From Eublepharis macularius (lineage: Eukaryota; Chordata; Lepidosauria; Squamata; Eublepharidae): a DNA stretch of 64,000 nucleotides. The notes below the pieces were generated by a model. The model saw nothing but the letters and a program-made list of their open reading frames with translations, was not told the origin of the DNA and did not search any database. A program made the position numbers and the translations under genes. How positions within the stretch are numbered: position 1 is the stretch's first letter; each line of letters starts with the position of its first letter. The stretch lies in assembly GCF_028583425.1 (NCBI RefSeq), contig NC_072794.1, positions 26,471,232 through 26,535,231 of the forward strand, written 5' to 3'. Below, piece by piece: positions 11,373-21,900 of the stretch.

Positions 11373-11489
11373 CAGTTTTCCCTCCATCCCACCCCCTAAC
11401 AATTTCTCTCTGGGAAAGGAGTGATCAAGTTGCAAATGTCATGTGGTAGTAAGTCATTCAAGTCAGTTCTGTTGTGGCCACTTCTAAAG

Positions 11490-12826
11490 TATTTTTATAT
11501 ATGAATTTATAGTATGAGCTGAATGTGCTAGAATAATAAATACGATAAACAGAATAATAAATACAATGATAAATTCTTCTAGGTAAAGACTCTTCTTGAA
11601 ATTCTCAATCCTTGAAGGAATACACAGTGGGTGAGAGGATCAAAGGGTTATAGTGATGCTGGAATGAGCCTAATGGGCCTTGCCAGCTTGGAGTATCTCA
11701 TTTCGTATTCTGCTTCCTCAAAGGCTCATAATATCCACTGTAATTAATTATAAATAAACACCTCTAATATACATTGTCACCAGATGTCTGATAAATCCAA
11801 TTAAACATAAAAATATATACTTACAAATCCAACAAGTACAGTTCACACATCGCCCAGTTGGGGTGCCTTGAGGAGATGTACTTGGAAACCTCTAATTATA
11901 ATGCAACACTAATTATTCCTACAGATAGTACTTAAAGGAACAGGAACCTATATTTATAGGAAACAAGAATATTCTATTTCATTATTTTAACCATTTGGAA
12001 ATACAGTATTGAGTCTGAAGATCCATGCTGATTCTGTTTGCGATAATTTTCTGCGGATGTCAATACTACATGATGACTTAATAACACTTAAAACAGAAAA
12101 TTTAAAATCCCTGCAGCCAGAGTGAAATTGTGTGAAATGAGAAACTAAAGGTGCATCAATAGTCTTATTTTTAATCCTAGAGACATGTTCCTGAATTCTT
12201 ACTTTCAAGGGTCTAGACGGGTCTTACTTTCAAGGGTCTACATATCATTTAGGGCACCCACGCTGAATAACATATACCACATTGGAGGTTATGCAAGTGG
12301 AAAAATCAGAATCACATAAAGGCTTGTTAGTTTTGGGGTTAATGATGGATGATGCTCTCACAGATAAGTTACAAACACTGCAATAGCCACATGGGAAGTG
12401 CCCGCTGGGATGTTTTGATGTGTATCACCTGGCAAGCTGGCAAAGCCCATTAAGCTCATTCCAGCATCACTATAATGCTTTGATCCTCTCACCCATTGTG
12501 TAGTCCTTCCAGGATTGAGAATTTCAAGAAGAGTCTTTACCTAGAAGAAACAAATATATACGGTTCATGATTATTATCATTGAAAGATGGTTGAACTTAC
12601 ATGGTATTTACCTACTGGATTTATCTTCACCGATTGGACTGTGCAATATTGGATTCAAATCATTCATCTCATTGTTCATTGTAATAGGAAGGATTTTGGA
12701 TGCAGTCCAGATTAACATTGTAGTTATTGTATTTATCATTGTATTTATTATTCCATTTATTGTGTTTATTATTGTTCTAGCACATTCAGCACATTGCACT
12801 TTCTAAATACTACAAATTGATATATA
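11490..12826 (-). mobile_element. Penelope-like retroelement fossil with inverted terminal repeats
   Basis: A minus-strand stretch at about 12208-11987 encodes KVRIQEHVSRIKNK, APLVSHF and ESAWIFRLNTVFPNG. Upstream in the same region lies CTSNVVYVIQ. These are typical of the C-terminal GIY-YIG endonuclease of Penelope-like elements. The two ends are inverted copies of each other (11490-11690 against 12430-12826), including AAATACAATGATAAAT and a block that matches GGTAAAGACTCTTCTTGAAATTCTCAATC. Inverted terminal copies are known for this family. No reverse-transcriptase domain remains and the copy is old and broken. Confidence 0.65.
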
Positions 12827-14322
12827 AAAATTATTCAGCATTGTTTATTCTTATGATACTTCAGGAAGTATCTTTGTACATCTTGGTCCCAGAGGTCGCC
12901 CCTTTCTTTTTCTGTGGCCACTGCTAAGCCTGGCCAAGTTGTGCAAAAGCAAATCATGTGGAAGCTGCTGCTGGACACAGGCAAATTGTTTGGCATCAAG
13001 TTGTAACAACTGGATGAATTATGCAACTTGCACGGTAGTGAACTACCCGGGCCTAGCCCCAAAGAGTCTTTTCTCTGAGACTGGAGGCAAGTGAGAAGGG
13101 AGGCCACAACTGCCCTGGAAAAGGCTCTGCCCCTCCATGAGTGAAACCAAAGTTTGAAGGCTGGCAATATTGTTGTGGCTGCTCTTGCAAACTATTTCCC
13201 CCAGGCCATTGAGATCTCAGAGGGCATTCATTTCTTAAAGGTATAGGCACTGCTTCTATTATTTGAGGGGTGGAGATTAAACACCTCTCCATTTAAAAAA
13301 ATTATTTCAGAATTTTCTACAAAGCTGTGGCCTTTCTCAGATTTGTAGAAAAAGCTGTCTTGTATATTCATTGCTCCAGTCTTAAATATCCACAGAAAAG
13401 CCTTCAATGAGAATTAGATATATTGATGTTGACAGGATATTTATGTTCCAAATAAGATGAGGCTGTTGAAAAACCACAGAGATTGCTAAATAGCTCTCAG
13501 AAATGGTTTTCTTAATATTAAAATTATTCAACAAGCAGCCACAAACTCCATCATTGGTTTATTCAGTTACATTAATGTAATTAATGTAATATAATTAATT
13601 AATTATGGTACAATCCAACCCAATATGAAGTATTTTCCCCATATATTTCAGTGGGAGTAGTAAGATGCTCGATTCCTTCCTGTTGAAATCAGTGAGTAGA
13701 GAGTGGCTTAACTGTGACTGGATCGTGTGCAGTTATTATTATTTTTAATTAAATAATTTTTTGCATCCTCAAAGCAGCAAACAAAATAACAACAAAAATG
13801 GAAGTGAGGGATGATTGTGGGGCGGAAATGCTTCCTGGATGTTGCTGGCCTCCATTCCATGAATCTCTGTTCCTCTCATGGCAAAACAACAAAACTCTGG
13901 CGTATTTCTTCAAACGTTTCTCTCTCTCTCCCTTTCGTAGCTTCTGTGAGTTGCTAGAATGGCTGCACACATGTCATAGGAGCTTTCTTCAAAAAAGGCA
14001 TAAATACTTTGACCCTGCAACCAAAGCAGACTGTATATAGCTGATCTTTGCACTAGAGATACCATGTTGTTAAAAATTCCAAAAGGGTAGATCTCACTTT
14101 GTACGTTTCATGTCCCTTTGACCCAGCTGTTCACATTATTTTCATAACTTCATATAAATCTAACGAAGACCTGCTTCCATGCATGTGATGAAGACGACTC
14201 CAGGCTGCAAAAATTTATGCTGGAATAAAATCTTGTTAGTCTACCACAAGATTCCTATTTATCTGTGTGAAGCGACAGAAAACATGGCCAAAAGTTCCAA
14301 GTTGAAGAGAACATCGCTCAAC

Positions 14323-14555
14323 TCTAGGATTGCCAACTTCCAGGTAGTGGCTGGAGATCTCCTGGAATTACAACTGATCTCCAGGCCAGAGATCAGTTCC
14401 CCTGGAGAAAATGGATGATGCTTTGGAGGGTGGACTCTATGGCATTATGCCCCCATTTTAAATGGGCCATTTAGCTCCCTCCCCTCTCTATGCTCGACCC
14501 TCAAAATCTCCAGGAATTTCTCAGCCTCAAGCTATCTCCGACTAGGTATTGCCTC
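14323..14555. mobile_element. hAT-like MITE, AGGGTTGCCA family, diverged
   Basis: It begins TAGGATTGCCAACTTCC and carries GGAGATCTCCTGGAATTACAACTGATCTCC, TGGACTCTATGGCATTATGC and AAAATCTCCAGGAATTTC, the family blocks in reverse order relative to 9283-9507. The far end is eroded. Confidence 0.6.
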
Positions 14556-14599
14556 CTGGTTTCGTACTAAAAACTGATGCCCCTTTTACTCATAAACGG

Positions 14600-14720
14600 G
14601 CATTGTAGGGGGAACTACACATCCCAGCATTCCATTGAGAAGCCTTCTACTTCGGGATCAAAGATCATTTTGACGTCGCAAGGAACTGAGGGCACGGGTG
14701 GGTGGTTGTGCCTGCGAGTT
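14600..14720 (+). promoter_or_regulatory. TOR1AIP2: Probable TOR1AIP2 promoter
   Basis: AACTACACATCCCAGCATTCC (14613-14633) fits the ZNF143/SBF motif ACTACAnnTCCCAGCAtgC found at many vertebrate housekeeping promoters. A CRE-like TGACGTCG follows at 14671-14678. A strong donor 260 bases on closes the first exon. No TATA box was seen, and the start site was not determined. Confidence 0.55.
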
Positions 14721-14934
14721 TTGCTTCTAGTGGAGAAACTGGAGGGATACTCTGGGAGGACTGGAAAACTGTGGATCGAATTAGGATGTTGAAATCTCTA
14801 TGCAAAAAAGCAACGAAGAGGAACGGGAACATGAGAAAGGTCTGCCTGAACTAACTTTCTGCGAAGGGGAAAAAAAGGGATTTTTCTTTCACTTTTATTT
14901 CCTGATCAAACAGAGGACAATCGGTCGGGAGGAG
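14700..14934 (+). other. TOR1AIP2: TOR1AIP2 non-coding exon 1 (5' UTR)
   Basis: The exon is inferred from the promoter motifs upstream and the strong donor GGAG|GTAAGAG at 14935. The open frame from ATG 14800 does not connect in frame to the TOR1AIP2 coding exons: when spliced to exon 2 or 3 it soon stops. It would act as an upstream ORF at most. The 5' end is approximate. Confidence 0.5.
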
Positions 14935-15214
14935 GTAAGAGAGAGAGATTTGGCTTGTCCTGACACTGGTGTTCATATTAAGGAATTAGAGTCCAAATTT
15001 AGCACTGTGTTCCCGGAGAAGGAATTGAGTTACAGCATATAAAATGATCCTTTCACTTTTCCTTATGCATAAGATGTTTTTTCTGTGTTTAATAGAAATC
15101 TTCCTCTGTAGACTTACGTTAAGTTTATCCGAATGTAAATATGCTTAAAAGAAAAAAAAGCTTAAGGATTGATACAGGGAAAAGGCCACTGTAACTGTTC
15201 TCACAAGTCCACTA

Positions 15215-15308
15215 ACAGTGCAATCCTATGGTGAGTTACTCCAGTTTAAGCACATTGGAGTCAATGGACTTAGAACTGAATAATGCACCATAGGGTTGCA
15301 CTGTAAGT
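15215..15308. repeat. Short palindromic MITE (CAGTGCAATCCTA termini)
   Basis: The ends CAGTGCAATCCTATGG and CCATAGGGTTGCACTG are inverted repeats about 90 bases apart. It is in TOR1AIP2 intron 1. Diverged relatives appear near 6610-6680, 8505-8600, 13600-13735, 20170-20540 and 49230-49300. Confidence 0.6.
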
Positions 15309-15783
15309 GATATTTTTTTTGTAAGGAATTGCAATTGTAGGGTGTGTTTGTAAGCGAGAGAGAACCCAGGAATTAGCATCAAGGAAACCATATTAAGATA
15401 TACCTGCTACTTGTAACTGACAAATCTAGGCCACTGCCTGCTTCTTTCCTGAGAATTTTGTTGAAAATAATCCTTTGTTTCCCTCCTCCTAACAATATTT
15501 CCTTATACTCAGAGGGAAATTTCTTTCAGTCTGCAAACACTGAGCAACTTACTTTTGCAGTATTTTAAAGTTCAACATTTTTCATATAGATCCATACCTA
15601 ATTCATTTATTTAGCATGTCACATATGGGTTCCTAAAGCTCTTGTTGAGATATACAACTGTGAATGGGAGCAAAAACTGGTATTAAAAATTTGGGAAGAA
15701 AAATCATGACTGTTTATTTAGAAAGAACTCTTGTCTTATTTAAAGAGCCATTTCGGACATTGACTGTAGTTTGTTTCTTTTAG

Positions 15784-15956
15784 TTGGATCTGTATGTATA
15801 AATATTCCAAGACCAAAGGGGGATGCTATGTGCAAACCTTCTGCAACCTGCCCAGCCTTTCAGAATTTATGTAATTCCCAAACTGAAACCAAATAAACTA
15901 GGAAATCGAAACTCAGGAGAAGATGTCAGAAGAGCTTACACTCACTGCTCAAGGAG
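15784..15956 (+). CDS. TOR1AIP2: TOR1AIP2 exon 2 with start codon
   Basis: The acceptor TTTGTTTCTTTTAG is excellent and the donor is GGAG|GTATGT. The ATG at 15923-15925 reads [11 protein letters not shown] and joins exon 3 in frame as [14 protein letters not shown], so it is preferred over the internal ATG at 18078. Upstream ATGs in this exon open only short frames. Bases 15784-15922 are 5' UTR. Confidence 0.75.
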
Positions 15957-18900
15957 GTATGTTTGGATAACACACATGTTGCAAACTGACTTGTGCAAAA
16001 GGGGTGGGGGGAATCTCTATCCAAAAAAAACCCCCTAACAAATGTGTAGAAGGAAAGAAGATTTTAGTTCAGCAGAATCAAATCTTACCTTTGTATTTAA
16101 TGAGCATCAGATGGTAGATATTTATGAAGTCCTAGACAGCAAAACAGTCTTCCTCTGCTGAACATCTCACTATTCTATTAAAGATGTAGGGTCATTTTTC
16201 CAGTTTGGAATAACAATATCCATGAGCTCAAGTAGGAATATAAGGAATGAGCATGTTCTTAGTTTACTTTAGCCCCGGGATCGGCATAACTGGTTAAAGC
16301 CATACATTTATTTATTTTATAACCTTCCTTTCTCCCTAATGAGGATCCAATCTCTCTTCCCTTTTATCCTTACAACAGCCCTTTGAGGAAGGTTAGGCTA
16401 GAGAGTGTGGCTGGCTCACAGTCCCCCAGTAAGCTTCCATGGCAAAGTAGGGATTTGAAACTGGGTCTCCCAGAACCTAGTCTGACACTTTAACCACTAC
16501 GCCACTCAGTATTGGGGGGGGGAGGGGTTGCCTCTCTGAATCCTCAGGACCTTGGTCTTCACTACCTTCAAGCTAATTTTTGTGAAGGTGGAGACTAGTA
16601 GAAATTTCTGATAGGAAGAAAGTAGAGTGGGAAGAGTTGGAGAGAGAACGCCAGTCAGCTGCAAAATTCACGTTGTCACCGACCCCCATTCATTCTCAGT
16701 ACAATCCTATACAGAGGACTGCACTGTAAGTCTCATGGCATGAAATGGGATAAAACCACCAGGAGCTCATTGGATTAATGTGATGGGTGCTGAGCTGACT
16801 AATGGCAAAACCCAATGGGGACAGACTGTGCTCTGTGGTAGAGCTTTGCATGCAGAAGGTCCCAAGTTCAGTTCCTAGCACCTCCAGTTAAAAGGATCAG
16901 GTAGCAGATGATGTGAAAGGCCTCTGGGTGGCTTCTGCCAGCCGAAGCAGAAACTCTACTGATTTTGATAGACCAATGGCCTGACTCAGGATAAGACAGC
17001 TTAAATAAGGGCCATGGTTCAAGCATCTGCCTTGCATGCGGAAGATCCCAGGTTCAATCCCCAGCTACTCCAGTTCAAAGGATGAAGTGATAGGCTACAT
17101 GAAGATCTTTTACCTGAGACTCTAGAGCAGCGATGGCAAACCTATGGCACGCGTGCCGCAGCTGGCATGCAGAGCCCTCTCTGTCGGCACACGAGCCAAG
17201 TCCCTGATTGCTAGGTCCAGGGCTCATTTGGAGGGGGAATGCCTGCAACGGCGTTCCAGTAGCTCTGAGCAGAGATCACATGGGTTTTGGCCCTGCCCTC
17301 ATGATTCCTTTTCCTCAAGGCTGCCTCCCTGCTGCCCGTCTCTTTAGCAGCAGGAAGTGGAGGCAGCAGCGAGGCTGCTGGGGCTGGCTTTCTAAAGAAG
17401 AGTAAGCTGCTTTGATTTAACTTGCTTTACTTTCAGTCATGGCTCTTGAGTGAGTGAGAGAGTGCTTGCAAGCAGGGCTGCTGGTCTAAAGAAGGGCAAA
17501 CTGCTTTGATTTAACTTGTTTTACTTTCAGTTGTGGCTCTTGAGAGAGGGAGAGGGGGAGAGAGAGAGTGCTTGCAAGCAGGGTTGCTGGTCTAAAGAAG
17601 GGCAAACTGCTTTGATTTAACTTGCTTTACTTTCAGTCGTGGCTCCTGAGTGAGTGAGTGAGAGAGAGAGAGAAGTTAATTAGTTAGGACAACAGTATGA
17701 GTTGTTTTTTCTTAACTAAAACCTCAGTATTCAGGTTTAATTGCAGTGCTGGCGCTTTGAAATAAATAAGTTGGTTCTGTGTTGCAGTTTGGGCACTCGG
17801 GCTCAAAAAGGTTCGCCATCACTGCTGCCAATCAAAGTAGAAGATACTGATCTTGATAGACGAATGTTTTGAGAAGTTTTATGCAGGTTTATCCACAGGG
17901 CCCGTTTGAAACAGCAACTTGTAAGCATTTACTCTCTGCATTACTGGACCTCCTCAACACGTGACTATAATTCAATTCTTAAGCACATAATTCTTTTGAA
18001 GCTTATTTAAAATGATTTTGAAGCCAACCATTTGACATGTTGGTCCTTTTTCAGGTTATCCTGAAGACCAGGAGCTGATGTCACAGAAGAGGATGACTTT
18101 CCCACCCCCAGATAGTGACATAAATAATGCCCCCCCAAATGAAACTCAGGAAACCAGCCCGGTGGACTCAGCTAAAGATACAGACACATTGAGTCTTCTC
18201 TACCATGAATCAAATAGTTTGACTGAGAATTCCTGTAGGGCAGATGAAGAAGATTCTGTAAAGGAAACACCCGTGGATTCTGATGGAATTTTGGTGACCA
18301 GAGAGACCAGTGACCACCCAGAATGCAACACAGAGCTTCTGCCTTATCCAGAAGACTTACCTGATAATTCTGTAGAGAAAGATACAGTAGATTCTTTAGA
18401 TGAAAGAACTGGACATTCCCAGGATTCTCCCATGGAAGAGACAAACAGCTTATCCCAAACCACCCCTGAAGAACAAGTGAGCCCCGTGAGTCAGCCCAGC
18501 CAGAATGCCTCTGAGCATCCTGAAGAATCAAAAGAGGATATGCTGGAAGAGGAAACGGAGAAATTAATTCAAATCCTTGAAGGCACAGAGAAAAAGAGAT
18601 CCTTGATGGAAGGTGAGGCGATACTTTTCCTTGATAAGGAAGCTCAATAAACTATTCAGCCTTTTTAAAAGAAGTATTGTACTCATCTTATATAGCTGCT
18701 AACACACAAGGAGTACGTCGATCTTAAATTTGGCAACAAAGAGCCCAAGTCAGGTCTAGTGAATTTTAATTATGCGCTTGGAATTAGGTATGCAAATTAG
18801 AGTTGTTGTGTAAAATGGAGTCCAACTATGGGATTTGTAAAAGATGGTGTTGTATTGAATGTTTGATCCTTGGGTCTTTATTATGAAGTAAAGGAGGAGA

Positions 18901-21900
18901 TAAGGGTCCATAAATTTAAACTGGAAATAAATGTTTCAAACTGGAAGCTAAGGGGATAGGAGTGGAAGGAAAGACATGACTGTCAGTGACCGCTGGGTGC
19001 GCCATCAGTTTCTGTGCATACATTTTTTTTCTCCTCAGGTTTTTGTCCGCTACCATAAGAACCAAAACAAAATGGATTAAAGCTTTCCTTTTCCACCCTT
19101 AACAGGAAATTGAATGTTCTCTGTTTTAATTGGTGCTCTGCCATACGATGTGTAGTCCTACAGATTTCTAGAACTTTACATGAAGGGCTAAATTACACTG
19201 GATAATGGCAAGCTCCTTCCAAGGTGATTTCTCAGAATTGATCCATATGGAATGACTGAGACCCGGTCTGCACATGCGGCAGGATGAGGTGGTAGGATAA
19301 ACTGTTCCACTTTAGGCTGCAGGTGGGGAACAGTCCCATTTTGAACATTCCCCACATGAAAAATTACTGAGAGTATAAATTATTGGTGAGACAGGTTTTT
19401 GCTGGGCTTTTCTCGTGCTGTGCTCGTCTTTCACTCACAGCAACTTCTTAAGGGGGTGGGATGTGTTTCTTTGAGAAATTGTATTATTCCATGCAGTGTT
19501 AAGTGGTACAGCCCATTATAACATCTCAAAACTCTGCTGCTGAATTGCCACCTCATTCTGGTGCACGTCCAGACCAGGCATGGGTGTGTCCTTTGTTTGT
19601 CAGGCCACTTATCTGGCCTCATAGCTACAGAAGAGAAACACAGATGAGGCCTGGGCGGTTGGGGCTGTTGATTACCTTGCTGCTTAGCCATTTATCTCCT
19701 GCCAAGTCCCGGTTGCAATGCTTGAATAGATTTTGCTTAGCTATTTGGATCTTGCAGGACTCCGTTTTTACAAATAAGACGTCCCTCCGTTGTCTGCTTC
19801 TTCCTCCCAGAATGCAAGTGCTGGAATATCATCCCTACAGCAATCGAACTATTAGCATCTAACACCAAAGCCTGGCAAGGCAAGATCTTAAGATCTTGAC
19901 CTGTCAAATCTGCTTTATTTCCTCCTTCATTTTGACATTTTGTAATATTTACAGCAAAATTGGCCTGATGTTATCCTGATGAAAAGTTCTGAAGCTTGCA
20001 TGCCATGCTGGTTAGCCATAATAAAAGGTATGCATTCAAAATTTTGTAAGCACAGTATAGGTCTACTCTTGCTCCAACCTCTATCAACGAATACTTTTTA
20101 GCTACAGAGGCCATCTTCAGGCCTAATCCTCGAAGCCTGTGCATTTAGCAAGAGAAGATGACGGACTATGCAATCCTAAAAACAGTTTCCTGTGAGTAAG
20201 CCGCACTGAATAGACCCGAGTAAAATTGTACACCTTATTGAATTCAATGGGACTTCTTCCTAGGTATATGAGTGTAAGGAAGCTGGATCCTAAACATGTT
20301 TACTGTGAAGTAAGACCTCCTGCGTTCAGCACTGTTGCTCCAAGCTAATCATGTCTAAGATAGTAGCCTTCAGACCAATTCTAAGCAGGTTTGTTCAGAG
20401 GAGAATCTCACTGAATTCAGTAGGGCTTATTTCCAAGTCATCAAGCTCACCTTGCAGTCCGAGTGTCACTGACCAGGAAATTAGTCCGTTGAACTCAGCG
20501 GGACTAAATTCTGAGTAAACTTGCTTAGAATCTGGCTTTAGGTTGGGATTGTTTGAGGAAATTTCTTCAGAATGAAAATGTATCCTCTGCAGTAGAGGTG
20601 AAGCAGTTCAGATACAGAGGGCAAAGTATGTGTTTGCATCACTTGTTATAATAATCGCTCTGTGGGAAGGCTTCACCTGACAGAAATCTTTGTTCCACCC
20701 AGTCATTAAAGTTACAGGAATTCTATCTTCTCTTGTGGCTGGCCACCCTAATTTACACCAGATGATCACACTGCTTGACTCACTCTTGCTTGCTACTAGT
20801 CCACAAACGTTTTCAGTAGCTCACTTGCCTGCATATATCTAAGAGTCTCTCTACACAAAACATCTTACATGAGTAGGATCAAGTGAAAGATCTTATATTT
20901 GTTCTCCCATTGTGGATACACATGCACCGCTAAGGAGGCAGAGAACAGTGGAATTTAAGACCACACAGAAAGTAAGTCACTTGAGCGTCCCTGTCTAAGA
21001 TGTCTTGTACAGAGAGACTCTTTGTTAGTCTTTTCTCGTCTAAAAGAGAACCAGTTTATGAAAACTTTTTTGCCAGGTCACCTGGAACTGATTCTTTCTT
21101 ACCTCAGGATATTTACCAGCCTAGTTTGACACACTCAGTTTGTCATTTACTGTATCCCCAAATTAGTTATCTTTATTCGCATTATTTCTCACTCAGACTC
21201 AAGGTGGGTTACACAGTGTGAGCCAATATGATCAATGGCTGGGATATCCAATAAAGGGTTTGGACAGCAGAAATTTGAAAGTAAGCAGAAATACCTTCCT
21301 TCTACATGCCATCTGTATGTTGATGAAGCCTGATCACTACCCTCCTTAATTTCAGTAACTAGATGAGTTATTTCCAGGAATGCTGATGTGCTTTTTCTCA
21401 AATGCAGGGCAGACTGTAAGCGGATCACAGACTGAACCCTCTCCAGAAGATACCGGCCAGTGTCTTTCACAAGAAGGATGGAAGCAGAGCAGAGTGCAAG
21501 AATGGCTGCAGAGTCATTGCCGACCTTTTCAAAGCAGTGGTGAGAACAACCTTGGTCTCTGCAGAACTGATCAAAATAAGCAAAGGACTGGCAAAAAGAA
21601 AAAAAGATAAACAATTACATGATTTGCCTGGAAACTGCTAGTTCAAGTCCTTGCACTATTTGAAATGTCGTTCTGATTGTGAGCGTCCAAAGCTTAGTAT
21701 CCACCATTAGTTATTCAAATTTATTATGGTCAGTTGACCTGCAATGACAATAAAAGGAAAGGATCACAAATACAAACCACAATTCCTATCTACACAAGAG
21801 ATCTAGTTAAAACTATATTCATACTCTGCAGATAATATATCCTAAAAAATAGAGCTATCTTCAGTCTCTCCTTTTGTTAAAAACTTCCGCTTGTTTATAG

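Larger units (their letters stand above)
7613..14580. other. Intergenic region between the divergent TOR1AIP1 and TOR1AIP2
   Basis: No host gene was recognised. It holds a hAT-like fragment near 8321-8450, CR1-like 3' tail scraps near 8880-9060, an interrupted SINE (9171-9665), Sauria SINE copies (10580-10790 and 11160-11372), a foldback Penelope-like copy (11490-12826) and a hAT-like element from about 14323. The stretches 7613-8150, 9670-10500 and 12830-14100 contain nothing I can name beyond SINE- and MITE-like scraps. Confidence 0.6.

Noticed and set aside
14800-15042. 80-codon frame at the TOR1AIP2 first exon
   Set aside because: It runs through the strong donor at 14935 and does not join the coding exons in frame.
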